Below the pieces are notes generated by a model that worked only from the letters and a program-made list of their open reading frames with translations, had not been told where the DNA came from and searched no databases. Positions 55,272 through 64,000 of a stretch of DNA of 64,000 bases are shown here, in pieces. Numbering within the stretch: the first letter of the stretch is position 1; every line of letters begins with the position of its first letter. A program made the position numbers and the translations under genes. The stretch covers positions 1,665,656 to 1,729,655 of the forward strand of contig MSED01000007.1 in the NCBI GenBank assembly GCA_002099365.1, given 5' to 3'. The DNA is from Phialophora verrucosa. Its lineage: Eukaryota > Ascomycota > Eurotiomycetes > Chaetothyriales > Herpotrichiellaceae.

Positions 55272-57433
55272 ATGGAGTCACCGTCAACCGCTCAGCGGGC
55301 ATCGCAGCGAAGGCGGCCGGTGGCTTGCAGCGAGTGTCGTCAGAACAAAGTGAGTTCCCAAATATGATGCCGCGCCCACGTGCTCACGTGATTGCAGCTG
55401 AAATGCGATGCCCATCAAGATTATTCCAAGCCGTGTTCGCGCTGTCGCAGAATGAATCGCGAATGCAAGATACAGGGAGACTACAGTCGCGTGAAGAAAC
55501 CAACGCATGCTCATTCCAAGCCTCTGGGGGAAGGAAACTTGCTGAAGTCGATTCAGGAAAGCAGAACTGGTTCGAGAAATTCAACGAATACGTGGTTCGG
55601 TGGAGAATCCAGAGATTCTTAGAGCGAAGCCGACTCCTGCTGTCGAGACACCGTTTACCACTGTGTTGGACACGGTGCTGCAGCCCGCTGCCAACACAAC
55701 GACTGCCAGCTTGGTTGGCGTCCAGCAAAGTCCAGTCTCCACAGGTGCCTCCGGCTATAGCCACAATCTGTCTCCTGAAGTCATTTCCACTGTGCAAGTC
55801 CAGAAAAGGAGCATTGAAGGCGCCGAAATCGCCACCGCGAAGATTCAAGATTGCTTTAGTATGTGAGTCATGTCTGTGGACCGCTTTGTTGCTACTCTGC
55901 TCATCGCTTCACCAGATTTTTTGCTCATTACTCGCCTCAAGTACCTGTGGTCGATAGACTGGCAGCTCCCGATGCGGTCTTCGAGAAATCCCCCTTGCTC
56001 TTCTGGACCATCGTCACCATAGGTTCTCGCAAATACGGCCATGATCCGACTGTGTTCAGTCAGCTTTCTCACAGGATCGTCGATTTGGCGTTCCAGGGTT
56101 TGAAGCAGCGACAGTCACCCATTCAGATCGTCCAAGCGTTAATTCTTCTGTGTGCTTGGCCACTTCCCGTGGAACATCTGTACCAGGACAAAGTGCACAC
56201 ATTGGCTGGGCCGTGTATGCAACTAGCCCTCCAGATTGGATTGCACGTCGCAGGAGTGGGGCAAGACTTCGCCAGGGAGCGAGTGCAGGCCCATGCAGCA
56301 GAGCAAGCTTTTCGAGCCCTTCTGTGGCGATACTGCGTCATCGTTTGCCAAAGGTTCGTGGACAGTCATGATGTCGTGCCGATATGAGTATTGTTGAAGA
56401 GCTGATTCAGATCTCAAAAGTGCGAGTATAGGTGACGGTCTACCACCAACGATGTTGATCGAAGCATTTCAGCCAGACTGGGCGGACCACGATGGCAGCG
56501 TCGCCGGTCCCAGTCAACTCGCTTTGAGGACCAAGCTCCAGTATCTCCAAACCTCCGCCATCTGTAAAATCGTTTCGCACTTTATGGCCAATCTGGATGA
56601 CGGAGTCTTGGAAGCACTCATTGAGACGTTCGACTCTCAAGCACGGATGCTTCATCTACAACTGCACGATGAGATAGGTGAGATGAGATCTCTCGAACTG
56701 TTGTGACTCGTCGCCTAACATCGCCTCAGATGTATTGACGCTGCTCTGCACCCGGCTGCACATTTGTGTCTCACGCTTCATGCTGAAACGGAGCGATGTA
56801 TCCCTCGGTGGGCTGATCGATTTGTATGGCATCTCGATCAGTCTGATCGAAAAATTCGCGGAACTGGACAGCACCACAGACCTCGCGCTTTACTCAACAT
56901 TCAACCTTTCTCGTGCACTAGGACTTGCTGCATTTGTGATATTGAAGATACACCGTTCGTCTATGGAGCTCGCTATAGACCGAGCAAGGGGTGAGCGTTG
57001 CTATTTCGCCACCATCCGGCTATACAGGAAGAGAGGTCTAGACAATAGCTTTAACGCAGACCTCGATTCAAAGCTTGCCGTTATCTTGACCGGGTTGTGG
57101 TCCAGCTCAAAGGTCTTCCGCACCAGTCAAGGCAACGTCGACAGCATGAGTGTGAGAGTCCGCAGTCGTCTGGTAAGTCCTCAATGCATCATCAACTGGA
57201 AAAGAACTGAGAAGTACCAGACAATGAACGTCTTTTTCGACTGCCTTTGGTGGTGGCGACAAGAATTTCGAGGAGAACCAGACCCCTTCGCCCCTTCCAA
57301 CCAGACCGCTGCAGGCACTTTGCCTGGAGTCGATCCTTTTGTGGTCTTTCCAGACCTTTTCACTTACGACGAAAACTACTTTGGAATGTACGAGGACGCT
57401 TTCCCTGTACGCGAATTTAACATGACAACCTAA
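55272..57433 (+). CDS. Zn2Cys6 transcription factor, LEU3/PrtT-like, with a frame break in exon 2
   Basis: Nuclear regulator. Exons 55272-55349, 55398-55862, 55916-56353, 56421-56677, 56730-57172 and 57221-57433. The zinc cluster spans intron 1: CSECRQNKLKCDAHQ followed by CSRCRRMNRECKI. A coiled-coil linker (ELVREIQRIRGSVENPEIL) and the fungal_trans middle domain follow (FFAHYSPQVPVVDRL, SPLLFWTIVTIGSRKY, LILLCAWPLP, MQLALQIGLHVAG). The C-terminus has FDCLWWWRQEFRGE. Within exon 2 the coding sequence moves from one frame to the next between about 55490 and 55575; the spliced sum is 1894 nt, one more than a multiple of three. No intron with normal signals fixes it; a 79-nt intron at 55486-55564 with a GTCGCG donor would. 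Either an unusual intron or a disabling frameshift. Confidence 0.72.
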
Positions 57434-58049
57434 AGGTTCTTCTCACCATATTTGAACAAGTCAGTTGTTGAGTTCGAGTAATGTCAACGTAGTACGGAGT
57501 AGGTGTCAGGAATCTTGGTTTCGAGGTCGCAACATACATCTCCCCGGAGCGCCTACATTGAAACACGAACAAGGTTCCCCCGAGTCCGAACCCGTATGGA
57601 GATCAAGAGTATGTTGACGCCTATTTTCGCCGCCATCACTCGATCCAGCACAATCATCATAGGCCCGGTGCTGTCCTATTGGAACGCCTAACATCGCCGA
57701 TTTTGGCCGAGTACGATTGGCCGATTTTAGCCGAACAATATTGCATCGTCCTTGAAGCGCTACTCATTTGTAGCGCAGACATGAGCGTTTGACTTGTTTG
57801 AGGACGCGGGCGAGAGAAATACAGAGCTTGCCTAACTATTATGAGAACACTGTCGTCCGAATGAACGCCGAGTCAACGCATAGCTCTTTCAACCTCGGAA
57901 CACTGTTCGGGCATTCAGTCTACCCCGTGGGCTTGACCCCGTATCCCATGGATCGGCGCATACCCAGGGAACTATAAAGAAAGCGAGACACTCCTGTTTC
58001 CAGAGACCATCACGATCCAAAACCCCGAGCCCAAGGTTCAGATTGAAAA
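57434..58049. other. Intergenic, transporter promoter side
   Basis: 616 bases between two plus-strand genes. Holds a 15-bp near-identical direct repeat (see 57696-57734) and a TACGGAGTA word near 57492. Confidence 0.45.
57696..57734 (+). repeat. Paired GCCGATTTTRGCCGA motif
   Basis: GCCGATTTTGGCCGA (57696-57710) and GCCGATTTTAGCCGA (57720-57734) recur with a 24-bp period, about 315 bases before the transporter start. The words contain TCGGC/GCCGA half-sites. They could be regulator sites for the neighbouring Zn2Cys6 protein, which is inference. Confidence 0.5.
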
Positions 58050-59920
58050 ATGGACAACGAGAAGTCTGAATCCGTGCTCCACGAACATGCCGAGAAATCA
58101 CTCAAGAGCGATGAGGAAATTGAAGCCCCAGAGTCACTTGCAATCAGACGAAAAGTGGAACGACGCCTGGTATGGAAGCAGGATCTGACAATGCTGCCGC
58201 TCCTGGCCATCTGTTTCTTCTTCTCATATGTGGTACGTTTCGCTCCATCTAATCTTGTTGAGGCCCGCTCTCTAATCAAGTCAACAGGATCGTAAGTCCT
58301 CTCTTACGTTTTCCGATAATTCGCTCTTAGCTTAACTATCTCCATTTGCTAATGTTGAACCAGGTGGCCAAATTGGAAATGCTCGCATCCTTGGCCTGCA
58401 AAAAGACTTGAACCTCAGTGCCGACAAGTACTATAACGCATTGCTAGTTTTCTGTACGTACCACATCTAGATCCATTAAGGACAGTGTGTTCAGCTGACT
58501 CTGATATTCAGTCATTGGATATATGATCATCGAACTTCCATGCTGCCTGGGCTTGATCTACATCAAGCCAGGCCATCAGTTCGGTCTCGCCACCATCGCC
58601 TTCGGCCTCCTCGCAACCTGCATTGCTGCCACCCACACCTATGGCTCGCTCATCGCGATTCGATTTCTGCTGGGGCTGAGTGAAGCTTTCGTGCAGGTCG
58701 GATTCTTGTACTTGAGCTTGTGGTATCGTCATGGCGAGATAGCGCTGCGATGTGCTATCTTCTACGTGTCGGGCCCACTGGCTGGTGCAGTCAGCGGTCT
58801 CATCGCATACGGAGTTGCGCACAATTTGGAAGATGCGCAAGGCATCACTGCCTGGCGGTGGTTGTTCATGTGAGCCCTTCTGAGGCGTTTTCCAGTTCAT
58901 GCACTGGAGATTGTCTTCTCTTACAGTTTCTAGACGCTAAACGGAACGCAGCGTCGAAGGCGTTCCCACAATAGCCTGGGGCATTCTTACATTCTTTGCG
59001 CTGCCTGGAAGACCCGAAATGGTTGCCGAGAAAGGAACATGGCTGTTCTCAAGTCAAGCAGAGCGAACCTTGATTCGCGAAAGATATCTCTCGGGTAGGA
59101 GTTGAGTCCCACCGGCTCTGACACAGGAAATGCTGATTGGGAAACAAAGCCAAGAACTCTTTACATTCAGCATTTACGCCTCGCCAGGTGCTCGTCGCCC
59201 TTAGTGACGTGAAGTCGTGGCTTGACGCCCTGATTGTTGCCGGGTTGGGTCTCGGTGTAGCTGCATTTGGACTCTTCATGCCGACATTCATCAAGGAATT
59301 CGGCTTCTCGCCGCGTAAGTCTGTCTTGCGAGGGTCATCCTCCACCATGAACGCTAACGCAATCTCAAGTGAACACCCAGCTTTTCACAATCATTCCGTA
59401 TGCCACCGCCGCAATTGCCCTGCCCATCATCTGTGCCTGTGCAGATCGGTTCATGATGCGAGCAGTGCCGCTGATCTTCTGCTATATCCTCTGCGCTGCC
59501 GGATTCATCCTTCTTCTCATCACGACAAACAAGGCCGCTCGCATCGCAGGAACATGTTTCGTCTCGGCCGGATCTTATCCAGGGGTCATCCTAGCGGCCA
59601 CGTGGGTCATGTCAACTCACGGCGACTACACGAAGCGGTCCACCGCTTGGGCGATGTGTCAGCTCTTTCTGCAGTGCTATAGTATCCTAGGCACGAAGAT
59701 TTACGACAAGCCGCCGCGGTTCTTCAAGGGTCATGGGATCTTGCTTGGATTGCAGACGTTTGCTGCTATATGTGTTGTGTTGAAGTGGTGGTTGATGTGG
59801 ACTGCGAACAGGAAGAAGGACGCCCTGAAGGAGCAGTTTCATGCGGGGGACGAATCGGCACCAAGGGTGATGGAGGAGGAGATCGGTGAGAGTCATCCGG
59901 ATTTTAGGTATCTCTTGTAG
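58050..59920 (+). CDS. DAL5-like anion:cation symporter (MFS), seven exons with a 4-nt microexon
   Basis: Major facilitator of the allantoate permease (ACS) group, plasma membrane. Exons: 58050-58232, 58288-58291 (only GATC), 58364-58453, 58512-58869, 58952-59094, 59171-59314 and 59370-59920; total 490 residues. The microexon restores the family's helix-1/2 junction: SYV-D-R-GQIGNARILGLQKDL. Further marks: NLSADKYYNALLVFFIGYMI, FLLGLSEAFVQVGFLYLSLW, SGPLAGAVSGLIAYGV, AWRWLFIVEGVPTIAWG and NTQLFTIIPYATAAIALPII. About 12 helices in all. The fifth intron (59095-59170) could alternatively be read as shorter, but only this splice continues in AFTPRQVLVALSDVKSWLDA. Substrate unknown; relatives carry allantoate, ureidosuccinate, vitamins or carboxylates. 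Confidence 0.86.
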
Positions 59921-59959
59921 ATAGGGAAGGGTCCAGGGACGAATTTGGGACGGTCAATT

Positions 59960-60345
59960 CACGGCAATGTTCAATGGCTCACTCACAGCGTTGCCGTCAA
60001 TCAACTCATGCCAAGACGACTCTCTCGATTGAGTCGATTCATCGGAGGCGATTCATGGTTGCCTCGAGTGAATCGATTCCGAATTGATTGGTGTGGCACA
60101 CGGTAAATTAATATGCGCCATAGTGGCTTGAACGCCCATGGAGGCGACAAAGCTAGCTACGCCATCTCAATTAATTTTTGAAGTTAACTAGCCTTGTCCA
60201 CAGTTCCTAGCCGTGTAAAGCCTCGTCAATCTTGGCAAGGCTGGGCACCATATCAGCCAATCGTAAGCCCTATTGTTGAGTCGATTTTTGATTCGGGGCG
60301 AAATGGATGACTAAGAATGAGTCGGAGTCGATTAAGTCGATTGAC
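59960..60345. repeat. Cluster of GTCGATT-type motifs, possible hAT element remnant
   Basis: Words of the type GAGTCGATT/GAATCGATT/GAATTGATT recur at least six times (around 60031, 60070, 60081, 60278, 60325 and 60335). An inverted pair CGGCAA...TTGCCG (59963 and 59990) stands at the left. Similar subterminal word clusters occur in fungal hAT transposons. No transposase was found, so this could be a solo end or a small non-autonomous copy. Confidence 0.35.
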
Positions 60346-60407
60346 GCCCGGAGGAAAAGTCGTGGCTCATCCCTTTATGTGTTATTCAGGATGATAGGTT
60401 GTGCAAG

Positions 60408-60758
60408 ATGAGGTTCATATACCAGAACTTAGACGAGTTCGTGGAGCTGATTCACAACGGTACTATGGTGGAGATTAGAAACGCGTTTACGCAGTCGGCG
60501 GCGGTGGACCCGTGGATGGGCTTGCTTGTGGAGGAGAGCGGGCTTGAGTCCATGGATGCGATCATGCACAAGGACTAGAACGTGGAAAAGCCCGTGATCG
60601 GCCTTTCGGGCTGGACTTTGAAGAGGCATGCGAGGAACTACTTGATTGCAGCCGCGACTACCAGCTCGATCAAGATCCTCTACGAGTGCACTATGGTGGG
60701 CCCCGTTTCGACCTCGAAATTAGACGATATACAGATAGCAACCCACATGAACTGCTGA
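60408..60758 (+). pseudogene. Short decayed coding relic
   Basis: A frame reading MRFIYQNLDEFVELIHNGTM... is interrupted by TAG at 60576-60578 and then continues in the same frame (NVEKPVIGLSGWTLKRHARN) to TGA at 60758. TTCAG just upstream (near 60385) could be an old acceptor. No family recognised. The in-frame TAG may derive from CAG by C-to-T change, as expected of RIP. Confidence 0.4.
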
Positions 60759-61440
60759 CCAGGGTCTGGCACGAGTTCAAGAACTCCCACGGCATAGGTG
60801 GCTAGAACGTTCGGTCGGGAAATCAGACGGCATTCCGATAACGGGTCTACAGCCTGGCAAGAGGCCTTCGCCAATCCTCTAAGAGCCCTAGCGAAATCTT
60901 TTCCCCGACTTCGCACTATACACAATGCTGCTCTTTTGTTACTTCTCTATCGTCCAACGTTTCTCTTGGTCCGTAGCACTGTCCACGGGCCGCTTTCTCA
61001 TCTCATTGGGCGATGGCTTGTTTTGTCTTGTTCTAGGTCCAGGGGACTGCTCGTGATTACCAGTTTAAGGCGGGGAATAAATGCGGCGATATAGTGAGGA
61101 AGCTTGTTCTAAAGGATAGCGGGATAAATGGCCATGAAGATGGAACCCCACGCGGTTCTAAACAATAAGAGAATCCCTACCATAGCAGCACCACGGCGTT
61201 AGCCCACGAATTATCGTTTCGTCATGGGATTGGGTGATGAAGTGGGACGGGAGAAGAGAAGGAAGGAAGACGTACTAAAGACAGTTCCAAGGTCGGTATT
61301 ATTAGCGCTTATTTACACTAGTCCGAGTGGGGTCAGCTCTATAATACCATCGGGAAACTTAACGAAGAATAAGAAAAGAGTACTTTACACTTTATTATCT
61401 CGGTTAGCGGACGCGAGAGCGCCGGAGAATACGTACACTA
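60759..61440. other. Subtelomeric sequence, no gene
   Basis: Transition zone of mixed composition before the AT-rich end. Short frames only; one at 61224-61445 has no domain. Confidence 0.45.
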
Positions 61441-63890
61441 AGTAAGATATAACAACTAATTAATATTTAACGTGCTTTAAGAGGCCGATTAAAGGGCCCT
61501 AAAGCTAGATACCGCTAATAATACTAAAAGCTACAGGATAAGAAAGCTAAATATTCTCTTTTTAATTAATCGCGCCGATACTATAAATATTAGCTACCTA
61601 CAAGGGCTAAATAATAGTTAGACTTATATAAGCGCTACCTAAGATAAAGGCCCTAATAGTTAAATAGCTAAAACCTTAAATATCCTTAAAGAAATATATA
61701 GATACTATAAGGTTAGGAATTTATATATATATCTCTTAAAGATAAAGGCGATAAGATATATAATACCGATAATAATAAAGTTAAGAATCTTTATCGATAA
61801 TTAAAAGATTAGTTATTTATATTAAGAGATATTAAGTAAAAATATTATTATATTAATAATAAGAAGAAAAGTATTTATAAAGTTAATATACTTTACCTTT
61901 TATTAGACTATCCGTTTATTACTATATAGTTATTAAAAGATAAGTAAGTTATAAAATAAATATTCTATTCGCTTCTTTTATATTAAGGATAGAGAAAAAA
62001 TAAAAATATTAAAAAAAAATTTATATTTATAATTTATAAGTTAACTTTAGTCTTTAGTTTTATTTTTAGCGCTATACCTCTTTTAAATAATATTTAATAT
62101 AAATTTTTAAAAAAATTTCCCTTTTAAAAAATACTTTACTTTTATTATAAGCTAACTTTTTATATAGCTTATAAAGAATAATAGTAAAAGGTTAAGTAAA
62201 GTAACTTTATTAATAAAGCTAACTAAAGGTTATATAATTTAGGAATAGCTCTATAAAGCTTTAGGGGCTTTATTAATAAAGCTATATAGAGTTATATAAA
62301 GCTACTTACTACCTTACTCGATAGTACCCATTAATAGGAACTAAGATTTTTTATATAATAGGTACTAAAATACGTTCCGGTACTTATTTCGCTCGGTACC
62401 TATCATATAACCTTTAAGTTTTTTCAATAATATCGTCTATAAGGGTCTATTTTATAGATATATAGTCTTAAAATACGAAATATCCCGCTCTAATAGAGAG
62501 ATATTAAGTTAACCCTAAGGAGGAAATAACGGGAAAACTCTAAAAAAGAAAAAAGACCTATAACTTTTTAACTAAAATTTTTCGAAGTAAAAATTTTAAT
62601 CTTATTAAAAAAAGGGTTATAAATAGTATCTATAGTGAAAGTTTTATTAAAATTAAGCTAGTCCTTAAAGAGTTATAAAATTAAAGGAATTACTTTAAGC
62701 TTAAGGTAAAGGATTTATAAGTTAAAATTTAAGATTTAAACTATTATACTAGTAAATTAAGCTTATATTAATAATCTATAGGCCCTCTCTCTTTATTTTA
62801 AAGGGATAATAATATAAAATATAAATTAATTTATATTAAAATATTAAAAAAGAAGAAATTTAAGCCTACTACCCTACTTAATAGTACCTATCGATAGGAA
62901 CTAAGATTTTTTATACGATAGGTACTAAAATACGTTCCGGTACTTATTTCGTTCGGTACCCATTATATAACCTTCGAGTTTTTTCGATAATATCGTCTAT
63001 AAGGGTTTATTTTATAGGTATATAGTCTTAGAATACGAAATATCCCTTAGTAATAGAGAGATATTAAGCTAACCCTAAAGAGGAAATAACGGGAAAACTT
63101 TAAAAAAGAAAAAAGACTTATAACTTTTTAACTAAAATTTTTTAAAGTAAAAATTTTAATCTTATTAAAAAGAGGGCTATAAATAGTATCTATAGCGAAA
63201 GTTTCGTTAAAATTAAACTAGTCCTTAAAGAGTTATAAAATTAAAGGAATTACCCTAAGCTTAAAGTAAAGGATTTATAAGTTAAAATTTAAGATTTAAA
63301 GTATTATATTAGTAAATTAAGCTTATATTAATAATCTATAGGCTCTCTCTCTTTATTTTAAAGTTATAATAATATAAAATATAAAATAATTTATACTAAT
63401 ATATTAAAAAATAAGAAATTTAAGTCTTTTCCTTTAGATTTAATAGTATAAATTAAAAATATAATATTATTATTATAAAAATTAATTTATATTAATATTA
63501 TTAACTTATAATATATAATATAAAAGATAATAATATAAGAAATATTATAAATTAAATTAAAATATTAAAAAATACTAAAAATATACTTAAATCTTAATTA
63601 TAAAATAATATATTAAAATTTAAAGATTAAATTAGTTATTATTAAGGAAGAACTTAAAAATTACAAGAAAAGTAGTACTATTATAGTTAATCTAATATAT
63701 TATTGTATTTTTAGACCCTTAGGTCGAAAAAGTTAAAGCTTAGTTCTACTAGCTTAAAAAGTATTAAACGCTGTACTACCTCGAAAATCTCGAAGCTTTT
63801 ATTATTATACCGACGCTTAAAAAAAAAGAGCTTACTTTCGCTTTTAATTATATTAGTACTTAAAAAAATTAAGGCTTTATCGCTATACCG
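61441..63890. repeat. AT-rich RIP-mutated subtelomeric block
   Basis: About 2.4 kb dominated by TA, TAA and TTA words with almost no CA or TG dinucleotides; stop-dense in all frames. Contains the two 560-bp tandem units. The composition is what strong RIP leaves on repeated DNA. No relic of a protein can be read. Confidence 0.75.
62307..63426. repeat. Two tandem 560-bp subtelomeric units
   Basis: Unit 1 is 62307-62866 and unit 2 is 62867-63426, both exactly 560 bases. Shared landmarks include GGAACTAAGATTTTTTATA, AGGTACTAAAATACGTTCCG, GAGATATTAAGYTAACCCTA and GGAAATAACGGGAAAAC at matching offsets. Most differences between units are C/T or G/A; a short patch (CCCGCTCTAA versus CCCTTAGTAA) also has transversions. 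Confidence 0.88.
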
Positions 63891-63896
63891 CTTAAG

Positions 63897-64000
63897 TTAG
63901 GGTTAGGGTTAGGGTTAGGGTTAGGGTTAGGGTTAGGGTTAGGGTTAGGGTTAGGGTTAGGGTTAGGGTTAGGGTTAGGGTTAGGGTTAGGGTTAGGGTT
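63897..64000 (+). repeat. Telomere repeat array (TTAGGG)n, right chromosome end
   Basis: Seventeen perfect TTAGGG units plus two bases, running to the last base of the window. The G-rich strand reads 5' to 3' outward, so this is the right end of a chromosome. No degenerate units are seen, and the array starts directly after GCTTAAG. Confidence 0.99.

Noticed and set aside
55130..55957. 275-codon plus-strand frame overlapping the second Zn2Cys6 gene
   Set aside because: Runs through intron 1 and gives no zinc cluster; the spliced frame is clearly the coding one for exon 1 and the start of exon 2.
57173..57220. In-frame read-through of the last intron of the second Zn2Cys6 gene
   Set aside because: Perfect GTAAGT donor and TACCAG acceptor, 48 nt and in phase; splicing gives RSRL-TMNVFFDCLWWW, which fits relatives better. 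Retention remains possible.
61224..61445. 73-codon plus-strand frame at the edge of the AT-rich block
   Set aside because: Low-complexity, charged sequence without homology; likely chance frame in degraded DNA.

Overview
The window is the right-hand end of a chromosome of a filamentous ascomycete (Pezizomycotina). Four things in the sequence point there: the last 104 bases are a pure TTAGGG telomere array in the orientation of a right end; genes carry mostly short introns (about 45-90 nt) with fungal branch sites; the gene content is typical (acuK/ert1, Zn2Cys6 regulators, GH16/GH28 enzymes, a hyphal GT2); and AT-rich islands show the CpA/TpG depletion with retained CpG expected of repeat-induced point mutation (RIP). 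A class such as Dothideomycetes or Eurotiomycetes is likely but cannot be fixed by eye. Exon boundaries below were worked out by hand from splice signals and protein continuity.

From 1 to 30.5 kb lies a conserved housekeeping block: rad21 cohesin (minus strand, runs off the left edge), PMR1 Ca2+/Mn2+-ATPase, riboflavin kinase, the gluconeogenic regulator acuK/ert1, a DHA1 MFS transporter, the SDH flavinylation factor SDHAF2/Sdh5, an aldo-keto reductase, RACK1/CpcB with a C/D snoRNA (U24/snR24 type) in its second intron, COG4, an Hst2-type sirtuin, a BTB-like protein, hexokinase, and the head-to-head ribosome-biogenesis pair UTP18/DBP9.

From 30.5 to 49.7 kb the content is more lineage-specific and looser: a putative 110-aa protein, a DUF427 protein, an exo-polygalacturonase, a large membrane protein, a Zn2Cys6 regulator, a crotonase with a frame break near its C-terminus, a membrane-anchored GH16 glucanase and a seven-exon GT2 glycosyltransferase resembling the ZtGT2 hyphal-growth/virulence family. 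Cell-wall and plant-polysaccharide functions dominate.

From 49.7 to 64 kb is subtelomere: a RIP-mutated island, a broken TPR/ZZ protein (one CGA-to-TGA change), a compact trio (YrdC-domain protein, divergent Zn2Cys6 regulator with a frame break, DAL5-like transporter with a 4-nt microexon), remnants with clustered GTCGATT motifs, a second degraded gene, about 2.4 kb of very AT-rich DNA holding two 560-bp tandem units, and the telomere.

No tRNA, 5S rRNA, intact transposase or CRISPR-like array was seen.
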